A stretch of 64,000 nt of DNA from an uncultured Prevotellaceae bacterium (lineage in GTDB: Bacteria; Bacteroidota; Bacteroidia; Bacteroidales; Bacteroidaceae). Within the stretch, counting starts at the first letter, position 1; each line of letters starts with the position of its first letter. The DNA lies in the NCBI GenBank assembly GCA_902799765.1, contig CADCBZ010000003.1, forward strand, positions 1-64,000, in the 5' to 3' direction. Positions 1 through 6,902 of this stretch are shown one piece after another. The notes beneath the pieces were generated by a model. The model saw only the letters and a list, made by a program, of their open reading frames with translations. It was not told the DNA's origin and made no database searches. The position numbers and the translations under genes were made by a program.

Positions 1-106
1 GGAAGAACTCGTCCATATCGTCATCGCCACATACAAAAGGATGACACTCGGAAAGAATGCCATCTGTCAGTATGTTGAGTACACAGTTTTCTTCGAGAAA
101 CGCCAT
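1..106 (-). CDS. GNAT-type N-acetyltransferase, N-terminal fragment (cut by window edge)
   Basis: The frame opens at ATG 106-104 and runs off the left edge, leaving about 35 residues. They include HPFVCGDDDMDEFF, which resembles the opening motif of a group of Bacteroidales GNAT-fold acetyltransferases that follow a very short partner gene. Only six bases separate it from the stop of the small upstream gene, so the two are probably co-transcribed. Such pairs resemble type II toxin-antitoxin modules in which the acetyltransferase is the toxin, but neither the acetyl-CoA site nor the C-terminus is visible. The family call rests on the N-terminal motif and the context. Confidence 0.45.
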   Translation of the reverse strand, partial: MAFLEENCVLNILTDGILSECHPFVCGDDDMDEFF

Positions 107-112
107 CGTTGC

Positions 113-289
113 TTAGAAGTTAATGTTCGACCTCTCGAGAATTGTGCGCATTGCCTTATAGCGAGGATCTGCTGTAAGGTCTCGCTTAGGGCGCATATCA
201 AACTTGCGCTCTGTCTCGTCTGCCATCTCACGGAAACGACGAGCTTCGTCACCGTAGAGTGTGGGAATTGCTTTGATTGCTAATGCCAT
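113..289 (-). CDS. Small protein (58 aa) upstream of GNAT gene, possible antitoxin
   Basis: This is a 58-residue basic/acidic protein beginning MALAIKAIPTLYGDEARRF and ending in an amphipathic stretch, TILERSNINF. It has no signal peptide or membrane segment. The start is well supported: an AAAAGGAG ribosome binding site ends eight bases before the ATG, and a TAACTTTG -7 element lies just upstream (319-326). It precedes the GNAT fragment by six bases. Proteins of this size and beginning are commonly paired with GNAT genes in Bacteroidales and could be the neutralising partner. No DNA-binding motif can be proven by eye, so the antitoxin role is inferred from gene order. Confidence 0.5.
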   Translation of the reverse strand: MALAIKAIPTLYGDEARRFREMADETERKFDMRPKRDLTADPRYKAMRTILERSNINF

Positions 290-297
290 TGTTGTGT

Positions 298-326
298 CTC
301 CTTTTCTAATTCTTGGCGCAAAGTTA
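298..326 (-). promoter_or_regulatory. Promoter -7 element and strong RBS of the small gene/GNAT pair
   Basis: On the minus strand, TAACTTTG (319-326) matches the Bacteroidetes -7 consensus TAnnTTTG. It is followed by a purine-rich Shine-Dalgarno AAAAGGAG (298-305), eight bases before the ATG at 289. Strong Shine-Dalgarno sequences are uncommon in this phylum. Confidence 0.55.
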
Positions 327-428
327 CGATATTTTTCTGAATCGACAATGCTTTTGCCAAGAATAATATAAATATTTTGAGTTTAGTACGTCTCTTTGCT
401 ATATATACGCAACACAAACTAAACTTTC

Positions 429-464
429 TTTTCCCTTAAGGTTGATATTGACTTTAAGGGAAAA
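429..464. terminator. Inverted repeat after the integrase gene
   Basis: TTTTCCCTTAA and its complement TTAAGGGAAAA flank a short loop just past the integrase stop (473). The stem carries its own T and A tracts but is not followed by a separate U-run, so it is a weak candidate for a bidirectional terminator. Confidence 0.4.
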
Positions 465-472
465 AGATAAGT

Positions 473-1462
473 TCAGAGTATGTCAAAACTTGGCATACTG
501 TTGATTGCCTTCTTCTTTTCTTCATCGACAGCACGGACATAGATTTCTGTGAATCGTAAGCTACTATGACCTAACAGACTGCTTACCACCTTGATATTGG
601 CACCGTTGTTCAGCAACTGAGTGCCGAAACTATGCCTTCCACAATGCCAGGTTATGTGCTTATCTATACCAGCTTTCTTGGTCCAATGCCTCAATGCCTT
701 CAGGCACATGGTGTCTGATGGTAGGTGAAAGATATAATCATCCTTGGCATCAGGAGCCTTTACACCTATTATATTTAATAAGGTGTCGTTGAGCGGAATT
801 GTCACACCGCTGCTACTACTATGCTTCTTTGTCTTGTTCTGGCGGAACTTCAGTATCTTGTTGCTATAGTCAACTTCGCTATAGGTAAGTGTCACTATAT
901 CACAATGCCGGATGCCTGATAAGCAGGTCATAGCAAATGCCCTTCTTATTTCGTGAGTAGCAAACAATTTCTGCAACTCCTGCTCACTCAGAATGTCCTT
1001 TGCCAGAATGTCATCCGTCTTTGGTGTCGTTATACCTTTGCAGGGACTCTTGGCTATCACCTCATTTTCAACAGCATAGTTTATCATGCGCTTAAACCGC
1101 TTATAATACGTCTCAGCACCTTGCCCTTTGTGATTCTCAACCAAGTAGTCAACAAACTTCTGCATCATGTCACTACTCAAATTCTTGGCTTCAATCCAGT
1201 TGGCATATTGGGGATATTTCTTTCCCAAAAAGTCCTTAAAGTTATTCAAAGCGCCAACAAGCACTAACCTATCTGCCACATTTGCCGTTTTGGCAAACTG
1301 TTCGAAATAGTCCAATAGATTGATGGCATCCTTCTTTTTCAGACGATAGCCCTCTTTGTTGTCAAGTAGTTCTTGGGAACGCTCGAACTGGATCTTTTTT
1401 GCCAATGCAAGTGTTTCTTTGTTCTGCTGACGTTCTACTGGAGTACGCGGATTCGCTTTCAA
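473..1462 (-). CDS. Tyrosine recombinase / site-specific integrase (5' end doubtful)
   Basis: Phage-integrase family recombinase that cuts and rejoins DNA at att sites. It has a core-binding segment (about residues 45-140, containing KFVDYLVENHKGQG) followed by the catalytic domain. The active-site residues are visible: Arg in CLSGIRHCD, the His-x-x-Arg box in TWHCGRHSFGTQLL, the LLGHSS motif and Tyr in RFTEIYVRA. The listed start is a TTG. The frame stays open further upstream and encodes integrase-like residues (DSIRKKETLSLYLKAN), but no ATG precedes them. Instead a canonical promoter, TACCTTTG (1510-1517), lies inside the open frame, and family members usually have about 30 more N-terminal residues forming the arm-binding domain. 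The 5' end therefore looks deleted. It lies beside a tRNA 3' fragment, its probable att site. Confidence 0.85.
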   Translation of the reverse strand: MKANPRTPVERQQNKETLALAKKIQFERSQELLDNKEGYRLKKKDAINLLDYFEQFAKTANVADRLVLVGALNNFKDFLGKKYPQYANWIEAKNLSSDMMQKFVDYLVENHKGQGAETYYKRFKRMINYAVENEVIAKSPCKGITTPKTDDILAKDILSEQELQKLFATHEIRRAFAMTCLSGIRHCDIVTLTYSEVDYSNKILKFRQNKTKKHSSSSGVTIPLNDTLLNIIGVKAPDAKDDYIFHLPSDTMCLKALRHWTKKAGIDKHITWHCGRHSFGTQLLNNGANIKVVSSLLGHSSLRFTEIYVRAVDEEKKKAINSMPSFDIL

Positions 1463-1509
1463 ATATAGGGAAAGAGTCTCTTTCTTACGAATAGAGTCCT
1501 TTTCGGCTG

Positions 1510-1517
1510 CAAAGGTA
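1510..1517 (-). promoter_or_regulatory. -7 promoter element upstream of the integrase
   Basis: TACCTTTG followed by CAGCC on the minus strand is a canonical Bacteroidetes -7 box. It sits inside the upstream continuation of the integrase reading frame, about 50 bases before the TTG used as start. Confidence 0.5.
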
Positions 1518-1669
1518 CAACAATTATTTGATTTGGGGTGTTAATAAGGTGTTAATTTTAACACCCCAATGGCAAAAATAGGCATTTTAGAAAAACAAAG
1601 GAAAATGTAGAACTTCTATAAACATCTGATATTTAATGATTTAATTTTCGTTTGTTTGTTTTTGTTTTC

Positions 1670-1697
1670 AAGGGTTCGATTCCCCTATCGACTACCA
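1670..1697 (+). other. tRNA 3' fragment (T arm, acceptor strand, CCA): putative att site
   Basis: The T loop TTCGATT (1675-1681) is flanked by GGG and CCC, then seven acceptor-strand bases, discriminator A and CCA. Base 1671 (A) would need to be G to complete a five-pair T stem, so the duplicated core probably begins near 1672. No D arm or anticodon arm lies upstream. This is therefore the partial copy left by integration, not a functional tRNA. The amino-acid identity cannot be read from this fragment. Confidence 0.6.
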
Positions 1698-1700
1698 AAG

Positions 1701-1725
1701 AAGCTCCAGAAATGGAGCTTTTTTT
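1701..1725 (+). terminator. Rho-independent terminator just after the tRNA fragment
   Basis: AAGCTCC (1701-1707) and GGAGCTT (1714-1720) form a seven-pair stem with a six-base loop and a T run. Its position three bases after CCA suggests it was the terminator of the tRNA gene before integration. It also insulates the S41 protease gene from the element. Confidence 0.7.
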
Positions 1726-1742
1726 GTATCAACAATGTCATT

Positions 1743-2843
1743 ATGAAGAAACTATTATTATCTTTATTAGTAACCCTTGCGATATCAAATGTCTGGGCAT
1801 GGGAACCCGACAGTATCGGTAAAAATATTTCTGATCTGGACTCATTGATTCAGATGGTGGAAACGAATTATACCGGTTTCCCTATCATCATACAGAAGGG
1901 CTATGGTAATGATTATCTAAAGATGAAAGGTGACCTCAGTCAAAAGATATCCACAGGGAAGATCGGCATACAACAGGCGGTGTGCGAATATTGCTATTGG
2001 TTCTTCAGTCAGTTTGACGGACATGTGTATGTGGATTGTCAACTATTTTTTGATCACTATTTTACAAAATGCCACATTCGCTACGCCAAGTTGTTTGAAT
2101 ATGAGCCCAAACCGGTTTCAAGTAAGGTTAACGATAAAACCTGGCTAATCCGTGTGCCATCATGCAATGGGCAGAATCCCACTTACCAATGGCTCAAAGA
2201 TGCTGCACTGGCGTATCTGCAGTCTGGTTGTGATCATCTGATTATTGATGTAAGAGGCAATACAGGCGGAGGCGACGCCATTTGGGAGCCTATCTGTCTG
2301 CTGCTGTACGATCATCAGCCGTCTTCGCCAGAATATACTTTCTTCAGGAACACACCTAAGAATCTTTCGTTCTACCAGCGTATATTAAAGGATAATCCAG
2401 ATGATGAAGTGGCCAAATGGCTGGTTGATAATTGTCGTAAGAGTCAAGAGGAAATGGTAAAGATAGAAGAAGATGAAAGTGTTGAAGATTTTCCTATATC
2501 GCCATTGCCTAAGAAAGCGGCTATTGTGATAGATAAGAATACTGCCAGCTCGGCAGAAACACTCATCAGATTTGCCAAGATGTGTTGCGATACGACACGG
2601 ACGAAGGTGTATGGCAAAGAGAACACCTGGGGCGCTCAGTACTCAGGAAACATCATTGGTACGCCATTACTCAACAGTCAGATTTGTGTGTATTATCCTA
2701 CGTGCGTTTCGTCACTTTTTCTTCAGGGTGAATCCAATGGCAGTTCAGGGCTGGCGCCCGATGTCCACATCAATCTGCCGTACCCACAAAAGCTGACTGA
2801 CAATTGCGACGAGTGGATTCTCTGGATTGCGGATCAACTGTAG
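1743..2843 (+). CDS. Secreted S41-family (tail-specific-type) serine protease, 366 aa
   Basis: Predicted exported peptidase of family S41 (C-terminal-processing protease type). The start at 1743 gives a classic signal peptide (MKKLLLSLLVTLAISNVWA). An upstream in-frame start would read through the tRNA fragment and terminator and was rejected. The protease core shows LIIDVRGNTGGGDAIW, typical of S41, then the catalytic Ser region DKNTASSAET and a Lys in TKVYGKENTWGAQ about 25 residues later, consistent with the Ser/Lys dyad. No PDZ domain is obvious. It stands alone between a terminator and an AT-rich intergenic region, so it is probably monocistronic. The substrate is unknown. Confidence 0.8.
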   Translation: MKKLLLSLLVTLAISNVWAWEPDSIGKNISDLDSLIQMVETNYTGFPIIIQKGYGNDYLKMKGDLSQKISTGKIGIQQAVCEYCYWFFSQFDGHVYVDCQLFFDHYFTKCHIRYAKLFEYEPKPVSSKVNDKTWLIRVPSCNGQNPTYQWLKDAALAYLQSGCDHLIIDVRGNTGGGDAIWEPICLLLYDHQPSSPEYTFFRNTPKNLSFYQRILKDNPDDEVAKWLVDNCRKSQEEMVKIEEDESVEDFPISPLPKKAAIVIDKNTASSAETLIRFAKMCCDTTRTKVYGKENTWGAQYSGNIIGTPLLNSQICVYYPTCVSSLFLQGESNGSSGLAPDVHINLPYPQKLTDNCDEWILWIADQL

Positions 2844-2890
2844 TAAATAGTTAAAATTGTCAACCGAATCAGGAAAAATTGCGTCTCACT

Positions 2891-3029
2891 GCTACAGTGC
2901 TACAGTTCAAAAACTAATAGTGGAAAACTCAAAAAGTAATTCTATATTTATATATATATTTATATATAAATAAATATAGGAGTATTTCGATGGTCGTAAT
3001 CATCAAATTTTAAACTGTAGCACTGTAGC
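2891..3029. repeat. 17-bp inverted repeat flanking an AT-rich palindrome
   Basis: GCTACAGTGCTACAGTT at 2891-2907 recurs as an exact reverse complement at 3013-3029. Each arm contains an internal GCTACAGT repeat, and the right arm continues with a further GCGCTGTAGC. Between them lies a run of alternating A/T (2941-2978) that is itself nearly self-complementary (CTATATTTAT...ATAAATATAG). No gene lies inside. The element could be a large hairpin in RNA, a protein-binding array or a small non-autonomous mobile element; the sequence does not decide. Confidence 0.6.
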
Positions 3030-3108
3030 GCTGTAGCGGAAATATGGAAAAACAAAAATAAATTGAAAATTTTTTAGATTTTATTCGTGAACCGCAATCT
3101 GAATGTTG

Positions 3109-3116
3109 TATCTTTG
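3109..3116 (+). promoter_or_regulatory. -7 promoter element of the HU-like pseudogene
   Basis: TATCTTTG followed by CACC is a canonical -7 box about 120 bases before the ATG at 3238. The long leader has no obvious structure. The gene is broken but still seems to have its promoter. Confidence 0.55.
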
Positions 3117-3237
3117 CACCGTCGAAATGAGACAAAAACTTGCGGCCTAACTGGGGCGTAAAAAGTATAGCAGCAAAACAGCGTTCTTTGACTTAATGAA
3201 CAAAAATTTTAACACTAGCCATTAAACAGTCAACATT

Positions 3238-3456
3238 ATGGCAATAAAATTAAAAGCAGTAGAGAGACTTGTAAAATTTAAGAAGAACGAACCCGGCCAG
3301 TATCGGGGTGTGATGCAGGCCGGCTAGGATGCAGCCGGCGAAGTGATCAAGGCATGGGCTACAGAAGGTCACTCAGTGGCACTCCCCGGACTCGGCACGA
3401 TGCGTTTCGGACTGCGCTCCGAGGCTGTGGAGAAGGTGGAGGTCTCTTCTTTATAG
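3238..3456 (+). pseudogene. HU-family DNA-binding protein, internally deleted and interrupted
   Basis: The frame starts MAIKLKAVERLVKFKK and continues to VMQAG before a TAG at 3325-3327. In the same frame it resumes with DAAGEVIKAWATEGHSVALP and GTMRFGLRSEAVEKV, then stops at 3456. These two pieces match the beginning and middle of the HU-like proteins common in Bacteroidales (usually well over 100 residues). About 25 codons between them appear to be missing, and the TAG sits where a conserved Trp (TGG) is expected. The C-terminal half is also absent. The gene should not give a working nucleoid protein unless the stop is misread or the sequence is misassembled. Confidence 0.7.
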
Positions 3457-3572
3457 CGTATTTAACATCTTATGCGTTCTTATAGGTTACGACACCATTC
3501 AGCCTCTTGCCCCTACTCTGTCGCAAATCACTACGCTTGTCGCAACAAGTCCGATAAGATTCTGGCTAATTG

Positions 3573-3720
3573 TTTGGAATCAGACCCAATTAGTTATAAC
3601 TTTGCAACAAGTTCATACATTTAATTAGGTTTTTGGTTTGTTATTTTCTTCATTTGAATATTGCTTTTTAGGTTAATGAATTAACAAAGGGGTTCGCTGA
3701 GACAGCGAGCCCCTTTGCTA
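3573..3720 (+). ncRNA. Candidate small RNA with its own promoter and terminator
   Basis: TTTG (3573-3576) and TAACTTTG (3597-3604) are 20 bases apart, matching the -33/-7 promoter spacing of this phylum. No reading frame of note follows. About 80 bases downstream is a 14-pair hairpin (3685-3698 with 3704-3717, loop GAGAC, one G-T pair). Transcription from about 3610 to 3720 would make an RNA of roughly 110 bases. The hairpin lacks a good U tail on this strand and could equally terminate the minus-strand gene that ends at 3741, so the call is tentative. Confidence 0.35.
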
Positions 3721-3740
3721 TTCCATAACACGGATGCCTG

Positions 3741-5906
3741 TTACTGGCACTTGACGCAGCGGTAAGAGGGATTGACGGAATTGGGATCGTTGTCGTTACG
3801 AGAGAGGCTGAAGACTTCTGTGCCATTGGCATCGTATTCGGTGACGAGACGGGTGCAGTCGTCTAACGACGTGCTCCAGCCCCAGCCTGCCACGAAGCCC
3901 TTAGTGCCAAAGTCAATCAGCGCACCACAGGCCTGCGTGAAGTAATCGGACTGATCATTGACCAGATCCTTGGCGTCGTTATACACCACTTCCGTACCTT
4001 GATCCTCTACGTCGAGGCGGAGCAGATGGGTATAGCTGGGATCGTGGCCATTGCCATTATCGAAAACGGTGATATGATCGCCAGCGGTATCCTGATGCCA
4101 ACGGACGTAGTGCTGACCAGAGAACTGCTTGTTTTCAGGCAGCGTGCTGTCCTCGCCCCTGATGTGCCATAGGATGTCGCCATCGCCCTGACGATCGATC
4201 TTGACAATCGTGCTGAGGGCGCGGAAGGAGACGAGCCAGTTTTTGTCGGGGAGCACATCGATGGAGTTAAAGTGTACATAGTCATAGCTGGTGTTGAACG
4301 ATGGGCTCGCCCACTTCAAGAGAATAGGATGTGAGGTGCTCCACCAGTCGAACACCACCTCGCCGTTTTCCACTTCCTGCAGATAGGCCACAGCACGTAT
4401 GGAGTCTCCTGCCTCGCGCTCGACGTAAGAGGCAGAGGCTATCCAGTGGGTAGGCGAATAGAAGTAGAAGTCGTGACCATCAAGCGGAGAGCCTTCAGGC
4501 AGGTAGCCATCGAGACTCTGAAGGGCATGGATGGTATCGACGGGATGGTAGTGATCGTCCATCAGGATGCGCATACCAGGATCGTAGCCCGTCATTGCCT
4601 TGTCGGCATATTTAAAATCAGGAGCATGGTAGCTGTAATAGGTCTTGCCATCAAACACGTGCTTCTTGAAGTCCCAGCAGCCCAGTTCCTGGAAGGTGCC
4701 ATTGTATTTGGTGGGTTCGAAGCGGTAATAGAGCAATTTGCCATCGTTATCGACTTTCATGATGAGGGGCTGGTAGATGAACGAGAGGTAGAAGTCGCCT
4801 GGGATCTGGCCCTTACCTTTCGTCGTGTAGGTGGGAGCACCTTTAGGATAGGCGTTGATGCTGATACTATCTAACTTAAAGGATGTGGCGTATTCTATCT
4901 TGTACCGGCCGTCTAAAGGGATGTCGGATACCTGCCATGAGCAAGCGCCATCGACGACTGGATTGCCATCAATGGTGATGGACCTGAATTCAGCGTGGTT
5001 AAGTACCTTTACATCCACAGGGAATTCGGTGGTGAGGGTTCGCAGGTTCAAGGCTGCTGTGTCGGACAGGGACACCTCGTAGCGTTCGCCCATCACCTCG
5101 AGGAGCAGTGAGGAAGGATCATAAGGTGGATTGACGGGGTTGTCAGTCGTCACGCAGGCGGTGAGTCCCAAGAGCACCAGCATCAGGGCAACTTTTAATC
5201 GCATGCGGCGCCAGATGAAGCGCGGGATGCGACGCCAGAACATGGTGAGCAGGCGGAACTTCCAGTTGATGACGCAGATATGCTTCTTGTGCTTGATGGC
5301 CGACATGATGTCCTGAGCGACGTCTTCGGGTTTCATTATCATCGGATAATGTTTGTCACCGTTGAGCAGCACCGTATCGACAAAACCAGGGCGGATATCG
5401 GTGAAGTAGATATTCAGTCCGCGTGTGTTCGCCTGCTGCTCCAACGCCTGGAGATAGACGTTCTGCATGGCTTTCGTGGCGGAGTAAGCGGGTGCAGGCC
5501 CCAAACCCTTCGTGCCCGCGATGGAGGTGATGGCTGCGATATGGCCTTCGCCTTTCTTTGCAAAGTAGCGATAGGCCTCGCCTATCATCCGAGTGAAACC
5601 TACCCCATTGGTGGTGGCTGTCTGAATCTCGATGTCTTCCTGAAGCTCGCAATTCTGTTTGCCGATTCCTGAGGCATAGAAGAAGAGATCCATACCTCCT
5701 AACTGTGAGATCAATTCGCGCAGTTGCTCTGTGGCTTGTGGATCATTGACGTCGATCCGTTCTGCAGCATCCACATAACCGATGTTCTGCAGGAGATCCA
5801 TCCGTCGGGCAGCAACGCCGACTTTCCATCCATCCTTGAGCAACAAGCGTGCCACCTCAAAGCCGATGCCTGAGGATGCGCCGATAACAATAGCCCGTTT
5901 CATCAT
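3741..5906 (-). CDS. Fused frame: short-chain dehydrogenase plus arylsulfotransferase-type lipoprotein
   Basis: The N-terminal 234 residues form a short-chain dehydrogenase/reductase: nucleotide-binding GASSGIG (residues 9-15), a Ser near 128 and the catalytic YSATK (141-145). From Met235 (codon at 5204-5202) the sequence changes to a typical lipoprotein signal, MRLKVALMLVLLGLTAC, with lipobox Cys251. A periplasmic domain of about 470 residues follows, resembling bacterial aryl-sulfate sulfotransferases (HFNSIDVLPDKNWLVSFR, then a Trp/His-rich beta-propeller-like stretch). An oxidoreductase of this family normally ends about where Met235 lies. The likely explanations are two genes fused by loss of a stop codon and intergenic DNA, internal initiation at Met235, or an assembly error. 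As written, the signal would become an internal membrane anchor. Confidence 0.7.
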   Translation of the reverse strand: MMKRAIVIGASSGIGFEVARLLLKDGWKVGVAARRMDLLQNIGYVDAAERIDVNDPQATEQLRELISQLGGMDLFFYASGIGKQNCELQEDIEIQTATTNGVGFTRMIGEAYRYFAKKGEGHIAAITSIAGTKGLGPAPAYSATKAMQNVYLQALEQQANTRGLNIYFTDIRPGFVDTVLLNGDKHYPMIMKPEDVAQDIMSAIKHKKHICVINWKFRLLTMFWRRIPRFIWRRMRLKVALMLVLLGLTACVTTDNPVNPPYDPSSLLLEVMGERYEVSLSDTAALNLRTLTTEFPVDVKVLNHAEFRSITIDGNPVVDGACSWQVSDIPLDGRYKIEYATSFKLDSISINAYPKGAPTYTTKGKGQIPGDFYLSFIYQPLIMKVDNDGKLLYYRFEPTKYNGTFQELGCWDFKKHVFDGKTYYSYHAPDFKYADKAMTGYDPGMRILMDDHYHPVDTIHALQSLDGYLPEGSPLDGHDFYFYSPTHWIASASYVEREAGDSIRAVAYLQEVENGEVVFDWWSTSHPILLKWASPSFNTSYDYVHFNSIDVLPDKNWLVSFRALSTIVKIDRQGDGDILWHIRGEDSTLPENKQFSGQHYVRWHQDTAGDHITVFDNGNGHDPSYTHLLRLDVEDQGTEVVYNDAKDLVNDQSDYFTQACGALIDFGTKGFVAGWGWSTSLDDCTRLVTEYDANGTEVFSLSRNDNDPNSVNPSYRCVKCQ

Positions 5907-5924
5907 TGTGTTTTGTTTTTAGTT

Positions 5925-5964
5925 ATTAAAAAATAAATCCCGGAAGTCTTGCAACCTCCGGGAC
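5925..5964 (-). terminator. Rho-independent terminator of rpsF-rpsR-rplI
   Basis: On the minus strand TCCCGGA and TCCGGGA form a stem around a loop of about ten bases, followed by ATTTATTTTTT. It lies about 60 bases past the rplI stop, between rplI and the next gene on the same strand. Confidence 0.8.
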
Positions 5965-6022
5965 AACGTCATAATAAATAATGATGCCTTACAGCATGTT
6001 ATTATTAATTGTTTAATTGCTT

Positions 6023-6613
6023 TTATGCCTCAGCGGGTGCCTCTTCTTCAGCGACTTCCTCATCAGCGGGAGCCTCCTCTACAGCCTCAGCAGCTGCGGC
6101 AGCAGCAGCCTTAGCATCGGCAGCAGCCTTGATAGCAGCCTCAGCCTCAGCAGCAGCCTTCAGCTCAGCAGCGTTCTCAGCAACAACCTTTACAGGAATC
6201 TCCACGGTCACCTCCTTGTGGAAGTGTACGAGAGCTACATAGTCGCCAATCTTCTTGGCATCCTTCATGGTGATGATCTTACGATCAACATCCTTACCCA
6301 GCTTTGTGAGCTCATCAGCCACATGAGCAGCACCTACAGAACCGTAGAGCTGACCAGTAGCACTCACCTTGGCAGCGATCTCGAGGGCTACACCATTGAG
6401 CTGAGCAGCCTTCTCCTCGGCAGCAGCCTTCAGGGCAGCGAGCTTGTGAGCCTGCTGCTTCAGGTTCTCAGCGAGGATTTTCTTAGCTGACGGAGAAGCA
6501 ATCACACCCTTTCCCTGAGGAATGAGGTAGTTGCGGCCGTAGCCAGACTTAACGTTCACGATATCGTTCTTGAATCCCAGACCGATAATATCTTCTTTCA
6601 GTATAATTTCCAT
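6023..6613 (-). CDS. rplI: 50S ribosomal protein L9 with long Ala/Glu C-terminal tail
   Basis: The N-terminal domain is typical of L9 (MEIILKEDIIGLGFKND, then VKSGYGRNYLIPQGKG), followed by the long connecting helix and the C-terminal rRNA-binding domain ending near residue 150. L9 binds 23S rRNA at the base of the L1 stalk. At 196 residues the protein is nearly 50 longer than classical L9. The excess is a low-complexity tail rich in alanine, then glutamate (EEVAEEEAPAEA). Extended L9 tails occur in Bacteroidetes, and the tail probably does not contact rRNA. It is the last gene of the operon, 19 bases after rpsR, followed by a clear terminator. Confidence 0.95.
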   Translation of the reverse strand: MEIILKEDIIGLGFKNDIVNVKSGYGRNYLIPQGKGVIASPSAKKILAENLKQQAHKLAALKAAAEEKAAQLNGVALEIAAKVSATGQLYGSVGAAHVADELTKLGKDVDRKIITMKDAKKIGDYVALVHFHKEVTVEIPVKVVAENAAELKAAAEAEAAIKAAADAKAAAAAAAEAVEEAPADEEVAEEEAPAEA

Positions 6614-6632
6614 AATCTTGCGTCCTCCTTAA

Positions 6633-6899
6633 TTATTTCATCAAATCGGTTACGTAAGGCAGCAGGGCGATCTGGCGGGCACGCTTAACGGCCTGAGCCA
6701 CACGACGCTGATACTTCAGAGATGTTCCGGTGATGCGACGGGGAAGAATCTTACCCTGCTCGTTGAGGAACTTCTTCAGAAACTCGGGATCCTTGTAGTC
6801 GATGTACTTGATACCGCTCTTCTTGAAACGGCAGTACTTCTTCTTCTTCGTATCGATAGAAGGAGCGTTCAAATAACGGATTTCACTTTGCTCTGCCAT
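6633..6899 (-). CDS. rpsR: 30S ribosomal protein S18
   Basis: This 88-residue protein contains the S18 signature ([20 protein letters not shown], then [20 protein letters not shown]). It binds 16S rRNA as a heterodimer with S6. The N-terminal tail is basic ([14 protein letters not shown]). It sits three bases after rpsF and nineteen before rplI in the standard order S6-S18-L9. Length and sequence are intact, in contrast to rpsF upstream. Confidence 0.97.
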   Translation of the reverse strand: MAEQSEIRYLNAPSIDTKKKKYCRFKKSGIKYIDYKDPEFLKKFLNEQGKILPRRITGTSLKYQRRVAQAVKRARQIALLPYVTDLMK

Positions 6900-6902
6900 A
6901 GT

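Larger units (their letters stand above)
1..1697. mobile_element. Right end of an integrative element inserted in a tRNA gene
   Basis: Three things coincide. A tyrosine recombinase lies at 473-1462. A lone 3' tRNA fragment ending in CCA lies at 1670-1697 with no cloverleaf upstream. A compact terminator follows directly at 1701-1725, as expected if the bacterial flank is what originally followed an intact tRNA gene. Elements that use tRNA 3' ends leave one intact tRNA and one partial duplicate, so the element should extend left beyond base 1, where the intact tRNA would be. The GNAT and small partner genes at the left edge would then be element cargo. The left boundary is not visible. Confidence 0.55.

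Noticed and set aside
1670..1697. Functional tRNA gene
   Set aside because: Only the T arm and acceptor 3' strand are present; no D arm, anticodon arm or 5' acceptor strand lies upstream.
1656..1742. Upstream extension of the S41 protease start
   Set aside because: It would translate the tRNA fragment and terminator hairpin, and the ATG at 1743 opens a proper signal peptide.
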